Notes: generated from the letters alone by a model not told the origin. A DNA stretch of 64,000 nt from Bacteroidales bacterium (GCA_015061085.1 SUXG01000003.1:1-64000); one strand, 5' to 3'; counted from the first letter of the stretch, positions 11,501 through 21,368 are shown. A program made the numbers and translations.

Positions 11501-13496
11501 TCTGTGCCTTTACGTCTGCCTCATAACTCTCTGCCATGCGTCCTACAGCTTTAATGTCGATATCTGCGTATGGATTGTACGACACCAAATCAATATCGAA
11601 ATTCCCTCCTTCAAGCATCGCCGACAATTCAATATCGCTATACATTACTCCGCCATATTCCAATTCACTGACATCCAACATTATTTCACTCCATGCCATA
11701 GCACTATTCGGATTGAAACCACTGCCTTGAGCATGAAGCTCACACCCGACAACTCCCAATCCTAACGACGGCATTATACTATTCATTTGCAATTGATTCA
11801 CACTCAAATCAGCATAATAATATTCCTTATTCAGATTCAACTCTCCATCAAGCACCACATCGCCATATTCGGTCAGCATCTCCAAATCTGCCTTATAATT
11901 ACCGGATGCCATATCCACACGTCCGTCAATACTAAACGCCGGCACACTGACCCCGACACCATAAACAATCTGATTTACAAACGATGAATTCGACAACTCT
12001 CCATTCAAATCCAAATACCCCGACAAGCGATTGAAATCTAATGGATTTCGCACCTCTCCTCGAGCCGTCAACGACAAATAATCCTTCATACGCACATCGA
12101 CCACATCAATGACGACATCAGATAGATTTCCACCGACATCTAATTCCAAATCCAACGAATTATGCGTAGGGACTCCCTTTACAAAATCCTTTACTGACGG
12201 CATAAAACAATAAATATCTCTCCAACCGATACTTGCCGAAACGACAGCCTCTATCGGTGCAGTTTTCTCAATTGCCATAAGAGAATATGAAACATCGGCA
12301 TCGGCATACACGCTTGAATTCTCTGTCTTAATCCTAAAGTCATCAAGACCAATACCATTATCACTCACTTCCAACACTCCTTCCCCCTGTGTGATAGCAA
12401 GTCCACATCGTTCTCGTGCCGACACATGTCGTAACGGCACAACGACATTTGCTCCATCAATCCTCATCCCTGAAATCTCTACATTGACACTGTCAGCTTC
12501 AATATATGAAGCATCAAAACCATTTTGTGGTACAACACCCTTAGTCGCATACAACGCCCGATAATTTCGCATCGACACACTATCGGCAACGATAACCATC
12601 GGTTTGCTTGACCTCACCGACGAATCTTTCGGTGCCGGATGAGATGCCACATAATCAGCCGTCGGAACAAAATATTTCAAATCACCACCCTCCGTCGATA
12701 AATATGACGCTGAAATTTTATTTTGTTGCAAATCGATAATTCCATCCTGCAACAACGTATGACCAAGTCTGACATCCAATGCCTCAATCGTAGGCAACAT
12801 CGACATCGAAAAATCCACATCATTCAACTCTGCCTCCTTAATCTTAATAAGCCATTTCGCGGCATTCACATCCTCAGGCTCCGGCTTCGCTTTCCAAACA
12901 TCCATATCAAGACTGATCTGACCACCGTCAATGACCGCCTTATCCAAATCTATAACGCTATTCTTAAGCGACACTTTGCTCGCATCGCCGACTATCAACG
13001 CCTCAATCTCAGCCTTCAACACCATGGACGAGTCCGCCGAAACCATTCGATACATCCCCTCCTTCAACTTCAACGTCTTAGGCGAAATATCCAATTCAAG
13101 CAATGGCTTCAACTTAAGGTCAACAATAGCCTCCTTGGCTCTGACCATTGTATCGCCCGACGATTCAACAACCACAACTCCTTGCAACGACACATCAAGA
13201 GGAAAACTTAGACGAAACTTTTCTATCGAAATTTGCATGCCTGTGGCATCAGAAACCAACGCACATGCCGTATCCTTCAAAAAACTTTGAATTGGCGGAA
13301 CATAAATCAGTACAGGCAGAAACAATAAAAATGCCAATATGCCTAACAGTATTCTCATAGCCCGTCGAATCGGGCTCTTCTTCGTTTTCTTTGACGGTGT
13401 ATTTCCAGACACATTGACATCCTCGACACCTTCTGTGGCATCGATTTTATCCGGTAAGAAATCTTTTTGCTTTAATTCTTTTCCCTTTTTCTGCAT
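8565..13496 (-). CDS. Translocation/assembly module TamB (DUF490) family protein
   Basis: 1643 aa with N-terminal TM, long beta-helical AsmA/TamB-like repeats, C-terminal GVDLSFGIDQYD...; overlaps the tamL start. Confidence 0.9.
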   Translation of the reverse strand: MQKKGKELKQKDFLPDKIDATEGVEDVNVSGNTPSKKTKKSPIRRAMRILLGILAFLLFLPVLIYVPPIQSFLKDTACALVSDATGMQISIEKFRLSFPLDVSLQGVVVVESSGDTMVRAKEAIVDLKLKPLLELDISPKTLKLKEGMYRMVSADSSMVLKAEIEALIVGDASKVSLKNSVIDLDKAVIDGGQISLDMDVWKAKPEPEDVNAAKWLIKIKEAELNDVDFSMSMLPTIEALDVRLGHTLLQDGIIDLQQNKISASYLSTEGGDLKYFVPTADYVASHPAPKDSSVRSSKPMVIVADSVSMRNYRALYATKGVVPQNGFDASYIEADSVNVEISGMRIDGANVVVPLRHVSARERCGLAITQGEGVLEVSDNGIGLDDFRIKTENSSVYADADVSYSLMAIEKTAPIEAVVSASIGWRDIYCFMPSVKDFVKGVPTHNSLDLELDVGGNLSDVVIDVVDVRMKDYLSLTARGEVRNPLDFNRLSGYLDLNGELSNSSFVNQIVYGVGVSVPAFSIDGRVDMASGNYKADLEMLTEYGDVVLDGELNLNKEYYYADLSVNQLQMNSIMPSLGLGVVGCELHAQGSGFNPNSAMAWSEIMLDVSELEYGGVMYSDIELSAMLEGGNFDIDLVSYNPYADIDIKAVGRMAESYEADVKAQINYVDLRKLGLTDEANSGSAEISLKGNADIDRHIYDIDLKLSSIDWDLNNRAIHLPDGLSFKFESEVQRVGLNVKAPNVSATFASRCALDSLVGGLMSMTDSLKLQIDRRNISVEEVKRLMPPMDMEVKARGKGMIKQVLAVAGMSVDSVDFKFSKSEKLAFDGYVQNFDFGAMRLDTVTLNMGDRGKMIDYRLHVGNQKGNLDEFAQVDLKGYIGGNRASASLTQKNIAGEVGYRLGFTAAMQDTVVSVHFTPLNATIAYMPWSFNDDNHLDYTLTSSHVDANLEAHSQDSYIKLQTVTDDKGEALQVNLSNLHIEDFLKMSALAPPIQGTVSSDMKLVFRGNSIGGKGSIGVDALTYERKKLGDFDLDFAAGMGYEGKAGARVSLLVDDKKVLTGYGLKNVADSVGNTQTRLGLKLDSFPMKIANAFLGKDVAQVAGTVSGDMTMTGSLTEPLLNGHIRFDEASVFLPIMGSSLALDSEDVPVSDNVIRFNDFKVWGANDNPLVVTGDIDARRIDGIGVDLKLSAKEMQVINNDKRAKSDIYGKLFLTFDASAKGSLSALDIALTTSVLPATDVYYTIPDAQSIITEQGSSEVVKFVAFSDTTKRVEVDTEAVSSTSMRINANLNIVNGAKATVNLSASGADRVQLTPYGNLVYSQSYMGDMRLNGQLNLGTGYVRYTPPIMGEKLFTLEPNSYVLWNGELMNPILNIKAINKMKASVKQDGQNSRVVNFDISLNLSNTLSNMGILFDVTTDDDVTVQNELKSMSQDQRSNQAMNMLITNAYIGGAATSASDIGENALYSFLSSKLNSWAASNIRGVDLSFGIDQYDKTVNGRSSSSMSYSYQVSKSLFNNKFKIVVGGNYTTDATADENFAQNLISNISFEYMLKQANNLSMYLKLFRHAEYESILEGEIIETGAGFVMKRRLTNLKQLFDIGKKKTKSLTDSIKKEDKPTKVVVTPDSIMGDEIPESEGYDVLN

Positions 13497-13574
13497 CTGA
13501 GAAACACAACTATTCTAAGAAAACGTAAATTTACAACAAATAGTTGACATTATCCTATTCAGATACAAAATATT

Positions 13575-13979
13575 TTATTCCACTCCATATTTTTTTAACA
13601 ATATGCGAATAATAAAAGTAAAAATCAATACACCGACAACATCTGCTACAATATCATAAGCCTCATAAGTTCGTCCATTAGCCATCCAATATTGCAACAT
13701 TTCTACTATTATACCGACGACTGACGAAATCACAATTGCGACAATCATACTCCCAACCCCTATCAGTACTGACCAATTCCTGCGCTGAATATCCAAACAA
13801 ATCGACATCGCCAATCCACCAAACATTATGCCATGCACCATCTTGTCAATACCAACAATATTAGGCAAATCTATCTTCACAGGATTTGAATCCAATGTCA
13901 AAATCAAAATCACAATCAGCACCACCACAGATATACTCCAACTTGGCAGTTTATCAAATATATGAATTAACTTTCTCAT
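13575..13979 (-). CDS. VanZ-family membrane protein
   Basis: Four TM segments; IDKMVHGIMFGGLA, DIVADVVGVL. Confidence 0.75.
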   Translation of the reverse strand: MRKLIHIFDKLPSWSISVVVLIVILILTLDSNPVKIDLPNIVGIDKMVHGIMFGGLAMSICLDIQRRNWSVLIGVGSMIVAIVISSVVGIIVEMLQYWMANGRTYEAYDIVADVVGVLIFTFIIRILLKKYGVE

Positions 13980-14104
13980 ACTCACTCCACACGTTTTATC
14001 GACACCGCTTTTTATCGGCAACGACTACAAAAGACTTTCCCTTAAAAAGAATCGGCAATCCTCAAAAAAAGACTGCCGACCCTCTAATATTTATCTCTTA
14101 ATTT

Positions 14105-16951
14105 TTACCAATTCACCTTGGCAACCTTTGAGCCCGCCTTAACAATGAACATTCCATTGTGTGGCAATCTGAATTCTCCTGCGACGTTCAACGCTATCAC
14201 TCTGCCATCGATAGAATAAACCGAGAACAATTCAGAAGAATCGCTAAGACTTACTACGCCATTCGCAAATTTGATAGCCAAACCATTATTTACAACACTA
14301 TTGACTGACGCAGAGTCCTTTGTCACAAAACTGATCGGACGTGAATACTTCGATTCTACACCGCCACCGACCGCTCTAACGTAGGCTACATACTCTGTCA
14401 ACTGATTCAATCCACTAACGCTGCAGTTTGTTGCATCTACTCGCAAATTATCATAACCCACTATCGGAGTATCAACCACGTCACTTGCAAAGTTAATCTT
14501 GATATCATCAATATACAAAACAGCATCCTTAGAAGCAAAATAATAATTAAGCGTGATTTGGCGTGTTCCGTATGGGATATTATCTATTGCCAATCTTGTA
14601 CCCTCTTCATCGCCTGCTATCTCTGTGATTGTTGTAATATAGTACTTTGAGATGCCATCGCTACCATAAACTTCCAATCGTGCACTTATATCTTCACGAG
14701 AGAAACGCGACCAAAATTCAACTGACTTGATATCCTTATCATACACCGGAGACTCAATCATATCGCCAATGCTTGAGAATTTCAACGATGGTGCAGATTC
14801 TCCAACGTAGCCTGTTCTTGTTTCCCAACCACCGAATGAGAACCATTGTGATGAAGGCAATTTCTTACCATCGAATGTCGCTGTTTCTGATTCTGTCGAT
14901 TCGCCGACAGTGCGTGTTGCTACTGTCAATTCATAATATTCTGCATCCTTAAGCGATGTCCACCACAAATCGACTTTGTCTGAACCAAGATTTCCCACAT
15001 TAATCAATGGTGATGATTCCTCCATATTTTCCGAAATTGTCGATACATTCACCTCACTTGCCGACGACATATTAAATCTATTATAAGCATACAAGCGCGT
15101 AACGTATGGAGTGTTTGAATCCAAATCTTCAATCACAATTGACGTAACATTGCCCAGATCCTTTGTCAAATAATCACCGACATGACCATATAACTCAGAA
15201 CCATCGCTATCTTCAAACGCATAGACTGTCAACATATAACCTTCTGCGACATCCACTGCATCCCATTCCAATTTAAATGACTCACTATCGACTGCCGCAA
15301 CTCTGACTTTAGGCACAGGCAAATAATAAGGAGATGTCTCATCGCCTCCACCTTTGACTTTAAACGAAATAACACCATCTACACTCTCCGAAATCTCCGT
15401 AATTGGACAATCTACTGCTTCATTTGCCCAATTTCTGAATGCAGGACGAGATTTTGATGTAAACTCAAAAACACTGCTTGTCCCAGGGAATGTATCGCCG
15501 GCACGCGTCTGTGAAGTCTGTGTATTATCTGCTTCTTCAATGTCCACACACTGATGACCAGCCGAATTATTTACCGTATTATAGAACCATTTATCCTTAT
15601 CAAAATCTATATGCCAAATCAGCATACCATGACCAGGAATATATGTATCCCAAATCTCGCGCTGACGATTTTCAAGCATAAAATATTCTTTAGGATTTGA
15701 TTCGCTTGCATTTATCTTATATGCTATATTTGCACGTGTCAATGGTGCCATATTGACTGTCATCGGCTGATCCACCAACACAGGATTTATCCATTCAAGC
15801 GCATAACGCTCGTATGACGAGAATGTCGGTGGCACATAACCATCGCCATTATATGGGCCTGAGTCCATTGCTGAATATTCGCCCGGTGTGAATGCTCCTG
15901 TTGAATATGTAGTCTCATACAAGTCTGGCAAACCTAACACATGGGCAAATTCATGGCAAAACGTACCGATACCATCAAACGTATCATCTCTATTAAGCTC
16001 ACTTGAAGTAGCATATTTGTCAACCTTTACACCATCCACTATTATCGGCGCACCCAATGCATACTGCAACTGGAATGAGTGAGGCCATATTGTTTCTTCC
16101 ATACCGGTATCCGCTTGTCCATAACCTGCATAGAACACATAAACGTTATCAACAAATCCATCATTATTTCTATCATATTGTGTATAATCGATTTGATCGT
16201 CAAGCAATTCAATGACATCCACTATCATTTCTGCTGCACGATAGTCGATATCAGAACCTCTGTCTGCTCCATAATAAGAGTACGACTTTGGCAACGCCAC
16301 CGGTCCATAAATATCAAATTTCGGCAAAAACTTACCTGCACTTGATGCATAATAGAAATCGTATGCACTACCCGATGCGCCATAGTCGCTATAACCGACT
16401 TGATTCATCATATTGACCATAGCAGTATGTGGATCTGCATCAAAACTGAATTTCACATCCGAGAAATTAACGCATATCACAAGCACATTCTGCTCTCCCT
16501 CTGTCGGGAATACTCGAATATCGTGACCATCTGAATTATCAAATTCATCACCATTTGCTCGTTGCATCGGAGCACGCATAGCCTTCTGTGAATTCCACAT
16601 CTTCGATGTTGCCAATGTGGAGGCTTTTAATTCATTGAACGTCTTCTCCGGATTCAATGCTACTAATGTTTGCTTAACTGCATCCGTACGTTTTGAAGCA
16701 TCACATGCCATGACATTCATTGCATTGCCTTCATTATCGACAAAATAATATACACCATCCGACGAACGCTTTACCAAATATCCGTCCTCTGTCATCATAC
16801 AATGAAAAAATTCATCGCCGATCATTCTGACTGTAAGCGTGCTTCCATCAGGTTGTGTTACCACAAATGGTCGTGGATCTGCAGGCACAGCAAAACACGC
16901 AGAAGCCCCTATTAGCCCTGCGCATACCAAGGTTAAAACTTTTTTCAACAT
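14105..16951 (-). CDS. M6-family (immune inhibitor A-like) secreted metalloprotease, probable T9SS cargo
   Basis: 948 aa; GTFCHEFAHVLGLPDLYE zinc site; FVVTQPDGSTLTVRMIGDEFFHCMMTEDGY pro-region; C-terminal FSVYSIDGRVIALNVAGEFRLPHNGMFIVKAGSKVAKVNW, T9SS type-A-like. Confidence 0.9.
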   Translation of the reverse strand: MLKKVLTLVCAGLIGASACFAVPADPRPFVVTQPDGSTLTVRMIGDEFFHCMMTEDGYLVKRSSDGVYYFVDNEGNAMNVMACDASKRTDAVKQTLVALNPEKTFNELKASTLATSKMWNSQKAMRAPMQRANGDEFDNSDGHDIRVFPTEGEQNVLVICVNFSDVKFSFDADPHTAMVNMMNQVGYSDYGASGSAYDFYYASSAGKFLPKFDIYGPVALPKSYSYYGADRGSDIDYRAAEMIVDVIELLDDQIDYTQYDRNNDGFVDNVYVFYAGYGQADTGMEETIWPHSFQLQYALGAPIIVDGVKVDKYATSSELNRDDTFDGIGTFCHEFAHVLGLPDLYETTYSTGAFTPGEYSAMDSGPYNGDGYVPPTFSSYERYALEWINPVLVDQPMTVNMAPLTRANIAYKINASESNPKEYFMLENRQREIWDTYIPGHGMLIWHIDFDKDKWFYNTVNNSAGHQCVDIEEADNTQTSQTRAGDTFPGTSSVFEFTSKSRPAFRNWANEAVDCPITEISESVDGVISFKVKGGGDETSPYYLPVPKVRVAAVDSESFKLEWDAVDVAEGYMLTVYAFEDSDGSELYGHVGDYLTKDLGNVTSIVIEDLDSNTPYVTRLYAYNRFNMSSASEVNVSTISENMEESSPLINVGNLGSDKVDLWWTSLKDAEYYELTVATRTVGESTESETATFDGKKLPSSQWFSFGGWETRTGYVGESAPSLKFSSIGDMIESPVYDKDIKSVEFWSRFSREDISARLEVYGSDGISKYYITTITEIAGDEEGTRLAIDNIPYGTRQITLNYYFASKDAVLYIDDIKINFASDVVDTPIVGYDNLRVDATNCSVSGLNQLTEYVAYVRAVGGGVESKYSRPISFVTKDSASVNSVVNNGLAIKFANGVVSLSDSSELFSVYSIDGRVIALNVAGEFRLPHNGMFIVKAGSKVAKVNW

Positions 16952-17212
16952 ATTTATCTATTTAATTTTGACGCAAAGTTAAGAAAAGCAAGTCAGAGTG
17001 CAAAATAATTAATTATTTTTTACATTACAAATGCCACATATCTTTTAAATTTGACATAAACAAAACACTCACAAATACTTCTATTTATCAAAACAAAATC
17101 ACCTCTTTATTTAAGACATCCCGACTACTATTCGAAAATTACCATCATTTATTTCAAAAAAAATATAAAAAATTTTTAGAAACACTCCTTTTTTGCTATC
17201 TTCGCATTCATT

Positions 17213-18058
17213 ATGAAGAATCTATCAATCAACATAAAAGGAAAACTTCATTATTTTCACAACCCCTGGGTTATGGGAATAGTCAACGTAACGCCTGACT
17301 CTTTCTATGCCGACTCTCGAACTTTCGACAGCCAATCAATCTACAATCGAATTGCAGACCTCATCGAACAAGGAGCCGACGCAATCGACATCGGTGGATA
17401 CTCTTCTCGCCCGGGAGCTGCAGACGTGTCTGCGCAAGAAGAATACTCCCGACTTGCCTCTGCACTCGAAATTATACGAAAACATTTTCCCGACACAATC
17501 GTTTCTATCGACACTTTTCGTGCCGACGTCGCCCGCAAATGCGTCCTCGATTGGCAAGCTGATATTATAAACGACATCTCCGGTGGCATCGCCGACCCCG
17601 AAATGTGGAACACTGTAGCAGAGCTAAAAGTGCCATACATCCTCATGCACATGCGCGGCACACCTAAAACAATGCAATCACTCTGCGACTACTCCGACGT
17701 AACCGCCGACGTTATCAAAGATTTGGCTGCCAAAATTGACAAAATGCGTCAACTCGGAATTGCAGACATTATCATCGACCCGGGATTTGGATTTGCTAAA
17801 ACATTAGAACAAAACTACACTCTGATGTCAGAACTGCAAGAATTCAAACGCCTAAACATGCCTTTACTCGTCGGCATCTCCCACAAATCAATGATATACA
17901 AAGCACTTGACATAAAACCCGAAAACGCGCTGAACGGAACGACCGTCCTAAACACAATTGCACTCTCCAAAGGAGCAGACATCCTTCGAGTTCACGACGT
18001 CAGAGAAGCTAAAGAAGCCGTCAAAATAATAAATCTTCTAAACGAAAATTCACGATAA
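17213..18058 (+). CDS. folP: Dihydropteroate synthase
   Basis: 281 aa; WVMGIVNVTPDSFYADSR, DIGGYSSRPGA, IIIDPGFGFAKTLEQN. Confidence 0.96.
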   Translation: MKNLSINIKGKLHYFHNPWVMGIVNVTPDSFYADSRTFDSQSIYNRIADLIEQGADAIDIGGYSSRPGAADVSAQEEYSRLASALEIIRKHFPDTIVSIDTFRADVARKCVLDWQADIINDISGGIADPEMWNTVAELKVPYILMHMRGTPKTMQSLCDYSDVTADVIKDLAAKIDKMRQLGIADIIIDPGFGFAKTLEQNYTLMSELQEFKRLNMPLLVGISHKSMIYKALDIKPENALNGTTVLNTIALSKGADILRVHDVREAKEAVKIINLLNENSR

Positions 18059-18070
18059 ATACTCAACAAC

Positions 18071-18838
18071 ATGATCGACTTTGGAATAAAAGACATAATT
18101 GACATTATCCTCGTTGCCCTATTACTCTACTACCTTTATCGAGTAATGAAAAAAAGCGGCACCATCAACATCTTCGTCGGAATATTGTCAATAATTGGCG
18201 TTTGGATTGTCACATCCGGTATATTCGAAATGAAACTGACCGGAACAATCCTCGACAAATTCATGAACATCGGTCTGATCGTTTTGGTAATCCTATTTCA
18301 AGACCAAATCAAACGCTTCCTCGTCGATCTCGGTTCGCAAAACAAATGGCGTGCAATCCGACGACTAATATTCCGTCAAGAAGAGACATCCGAAGAAAAT
18401 CATGCTGACATCATGACAATCGTTTACTCATGCATGAACATGGCAAAAACAAAAACAGGCGCACTAATCGTAATACAACGAAAAATGCCACTCTCCGACT
18501 ACGAAAAAACCGGCGATGAAATCAACGCAAACATCAACGTCCGACTCATCGAAAACATATTTTTCAAAAACTCACCACTTCACGACGGTGCAATGATAAT
18601 TGCTCAACGTAAAATAACAGCTGCCGGATGCATCCTGCCTGTAAGCCACGACATGAACATACCCAAAAGCCTCGGACTGCGCCACCGTGCAGCACTCGGA
18701 ATGTCACAAGTCACAGACGCCATTTGCATAATTGTCAGCGAAGAGACCGGCAAAATATCTGTAGCCAAAGACGGCGAAATCAAAGTCCACGTCTCAGCAA
18801 TCGACCTCGAAAACATCCTCTCCCAATCCCTCTCCTAA
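18071..18838 (+). CDS. cdaA: Diadenylate cyclase CdaA
   Basis: 255 aa; N-terminal TMs, DAC motif SPLHDGAMII, LGLRHRAALG. Confidence 0.95.
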   Translation: MIDFGIKDIIDIILVALLLYYLYRVMKKSGTINIFVGILSIIGVWIVTSGIFEMKLTGTILDKFMNIGLIVLVILFQDQIKRFLVDLGSQNKWRAIRRLIFRQEETSEENHADIMTIVYSCMNMAKTKTGALIVIQRKMPLSDYEKTGDEINANINVRLIENIFFKNSPLHDGAMIIAQRKITAAGCILPVSHDMNIPKSLGLRHRAALGMSQVTDAICIIVSEETGKISVAKDGEIKVHVSAIDLENILSQSLS

Positions 18839-18866
18839 CCCCTTTTAGTCAAATATTACAAAACAA

Positions 18867-18920
18867 AAGTGCTTGACCATAAACAAATTACAGCCAAGCA
18901 CTTATCATTTATTATTTTTT
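18867..18920 (+). terminator. Terminator after cdaA
   Basis: AAGTGCTTG...CAAGCACTT followed by a T-rich stretch. Confidence 0.5.
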
Positions 18921-18939
18921 ATTGGTGTCCGATAAAAAT

Positions 18940-19164
18940 TTAATCGTTTCTGTCGTAACGTTTTATTTCTAATTTGGATACATTTAGTTTCCCTTTTACA
19001 TATTCTTCATACAACTTCTCTGCAGATGTAGATTTTCTTACTTTTGGTAATACTGAATGCCTATGGCAATTAGCGCAAAAATAGCGCTGGCGACCCGCAT
19101 TAAATCCATGTTTTACAAGGGCATTTTGTCCACATTTTGGACATACTTTTTATCCATTTTTAAC
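18940..19164 (-). pseudogene. Relic of an IS1-like/InsA zinc-ribbon transposase N-terminus
   Basis: Minus-strand translation CPKCGQNALVKHGFNAGRQRYFCANCHRHSVLPKVRKSTSAEKLYEEYVKGKLNVSKLEIKRYDRND*; ATG (MDKK) lies in another frame, joined by AAAAAG. Confidence 0.6.
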
Positions 19165-19254
19165 TCAAATACTACAAAGATATGTATTTCAATTAATTAT
19201 AGCGCTTTTATGTACTATTTTTGACTAATAAGCCTGATTTTGAATATATACAAA

Positions 19255-19290
19255 AATAGGAGTAAAGTTCTTTACAACTTCACCCCTATT
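19255..19290 (-). terminator. Terminator of the lipoprotein gene
   Basis: AATAGGGGTGAAGTT/AACTTTACTCCTATT stem followed by TTTT on the minus strand. Confidence 0.6.
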
Positions 19291-19299
19291 ACTCGATTA

Positions 19300-19743
19300 T
19301 TATTCTCTTCTACCATTAAAAGTAATTGAATAACCTTCTTCCCCACCAACTGTTATGTTAGGATTATAGTAATGCATATTACCACTCTTGTCAATAGTCA
19401 CTTCCACATTTGGAGCATTTGAGTCACGAAGCATATACCCAGTACTTGTTTCAATTACATTATATACTCTATCACTTTGCAAAATAGTTGTCCCGTCAGC
19501 AAATCTAAGTGTAAGGATAACATACTCGTTTGATGAGCGAACAACATCGATTTTCATACCATTCCACACTTCTTCATCTAAAATGTCCATCCAACTTAAT
19601 TTACCATTACCAACGTATGTACCTTGAATTGCACCTGCTGGATTGTCGTTCCACTTCGGTTCATCTTCTTTACTACATGAGTTTAAACCTACACACATTG
19701 TCAATGCTATGAGAAGCATTCCTAAAAATTTAATCTGTTTCAT
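19300..19743 (-). CDS. Hypothetical lipoprotein (lipocalin-like size)
   Basis: 147 aa; lipobox LNSCSKEDEP. Confidence 0.65.
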   Translation of the reverse strand: MKQIKFLGMLLIALTMCVGLNSCSKEDEPKWNDNPAGAIQGTYVGNGKLSWMDILDEEVWNGMKIDVVRSSNEYVILTLRFADGTTILQSDRVYNVIETSTGYMLRDSNAPNVEVTIDKSGNMHYYNPNITVGGEEGYSITFNGRRE

Positions 19744-19830
19744 ATTGTTAAAATAGTTTAATTAATATTGTTGCAAATTTAACAACTGTACACAACAACA
19801 ACACAAAACTTATGTCGCGAATAAATCACA

Positions 19831-20064
19831 TTATTGTTGCATCTTTTTCACAGATATTTTCTCTTCTGCTTCTCTTGAAAGGTCGTCAAAAAAATTATGA
19901 TTCAATATTATTGAAATTCTCATCAGCTGGTCAGTATCAATGCTGTGTTTTTCAAATATGCGATAAATATTTGTGCGATCGCACGCCAATTTTCGTGCAA
20001 ACCACACAATACTCCTCTCTTGTTTTAGAAATTCTATTTTAATCAGCTCTCCTATCGGAGTCAT
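19831..20064 (-). CDS. Small XRE-type HTH DNA-binding protein
   Basis: WFARKLACDRTNIYRIFEKHSIDTDQLMRISIIL matches an HTH pattern common in Bacteroidetes. Confidence 0.75.
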   Translation of the reverse strand: MTPIGELIKIEFLKQERSIVWFARKLACDRTNIYRIFEKHSIDTDQLMRISIILNHNFFDDLSREAEEKISVKKMQQ

Positions 20065-20114
20065 AAAATACACTCCTTATTATGCCATTAGATTCCCCAG
20101 ATATGGCAATATAT

Positions 20115-20391
20115 AAAAAAGGCGCAGGAATCTGTACTTTCACTTATCCTGCACTTCAGGCTCTCGCATTGCCTATGCCACAAGGATAAGCAACTCAGTT
20201 AGCCCACGCCAGAATGTATATAGCATTAAATTCCAACATCTTTCGACATTGGTAAAACTATAAACATACCGCGAACGCTCCCGGTTGCTTTATCTTCTGT
20301 GACCTATGAATTTGCGAGATTCGAAGTGCTGAAGATAATGCTTGGTAAACGTCTTATTTTATCTACCTCAATAACCCTCCGGCTACTGAGT
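20115..20391 (-). ncRNA. Structured leader/ncRNA, copy 1 (homologous to 29719-30041)
   Basis: Minus-strand stems: P1 20121-20128/20203-20210, P2 20142-20149/20184-20191, P3 20159-20161/20171-20173; U6 tail; promoter core TAACTTTG at 20397-20404. Confidence 0.75.
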
Positions 20392-20396
20392 CGCTA

Positions 20397-20404
20397 CAAA
20401 GTTA
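20397..20404 (-). promoter_or_regulatory. Promoter core TAACTTTG for the copy 1 RNA
   Basis: CAAAGTTA on the plus strand, just upstream of the conserved RNA. Confidence 0.6.
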
Positions 20405-20461
20405 ATCATTTTTTAGTACTACACCATAAAAAATATTATTTTTTGGTATAATACTATAGTA

Positions 20462-20494
20462 AGAGGGCAGAACCTCGAAAGATTCTGCCCTCTT
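20462..20494 (-). terminator. Terminator of the rplU-rpmA operon
   Basis: AGAGGGCAGAA...TTCTGCCCTCT inverted repeat. Confidence 0.6.
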
Positions 20495-20516
20495 TAATTT
20501 CTTTAATTCTGCAATA

Positions 20517-20780
20517 TTAGTTAGCAGCGTGTGGCTCAACGTTGATGTATTTGCGGCCTTCTTTACCTGTTGTGAAGACTACTACTCCATCAATAAGAGC
20601 GAACAATGTGTGGTCTTTACCCATACCCACGTTCAAACCTGGGTGGTGTACTGTACCACGTTGACGCTTGATAATGTTACCTGCTTTACATTTAGATCCA
20701 CCATAGATCTTAACACCAAGTCGTTTGCTTTCTGATTCGCGGCCGTTCTTAGAACTACCGACACCTTTTTTATGTGCCAT
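20517..20780 (-). CDS. rpmA: 50S ribosomal protein L27
   Basis: [24 protein letters not shown]. Confidence 0.98.
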   Translation of the reverse strand: MAHKKGVGSSKNGRESESKRLGVKIYGGSKCKAGNIIKRQRGTVHHPGLNVGMGKDHTLFALIDGVVVFTTGKEGRKYINVEPHAAN

Positions 20781-20798
20781 ATCCGAGAGTGGTTTTAA

Positions 20799-21122
20799 TT
20801 AAGCTTTAACAATTGATTTAACTAACACTTTAGAGAAGCTTTGACGATGACCGTTCAAACGGCGATAGCCTTTACGTCTCTTTTTCTTAAACACTAATAC
20901 TTTTTCACCTTTTACAAGTGATTCAAGTACTTCACATGTTACTTTTGCGCCTTTAACGGTAGGCATGCCAACTTCTACAGCACCGTCGGCATCTACGAGG
21001 AGTACTTTTTCGAAGTCAATTGCTTCGCCATTTTTTACTGCCTCACCGAGATAGTGGACATAAAGGTATTTACCTTCTTCAGCTTTGAACTGTTGTCCTT
21101 GAATTTCTACGATAGCGTACAT
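20799..21122 (-). CDS. rplU: 50S ribosomal protein L21
   Basis: [22 protein letters not shown]...[14 protein letters not shown]. Confidence 0.97.
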   Translation of the reverse strand: MYAIVEIQGQQFKAEEGKYLYVHYLGEAVKNGEAIDFEKVLLVDADGAVEVGMPTVKGAKVTCEVLESLVKGEKVLVFKKKRRKGYRRLNGHRQSFSKVLVKSIVKA

Positions 21123-21368
21123 TGCTAATTAATTGATTTACAAATTAATCCGTTGGGCGGCATCCCCTATTTGGGCTGCTCTTATTCGTGCCTTGGCGGA
21201 ATGAGCGGTGCAAAATTACTACTTTTATCCGAATTGAGCAAGTTTTTTCACTAATTTTCAAAAAAATCACAAAAAGATAGATTTTTTTGCCCAAAAATTT
21301 GGTGGTTCCAAAAAATAGTCGTAACTTTGCATCGCTTTTGAGAGATAGACCTCTCGGAGACTAAGGAT

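Noticed and set aside
20115-20391. RNA copy 1 as tmRNA, RNase P or SRP RNA
   Set aside because: None of the diagnostic motifs I know (RNase P GAGGAAAGTCC, SRP apical loop, tmRNA tRNA-like ends) were visible; identity with a known Rfam family such as Bacteroidales-1 or 6S could not be tested
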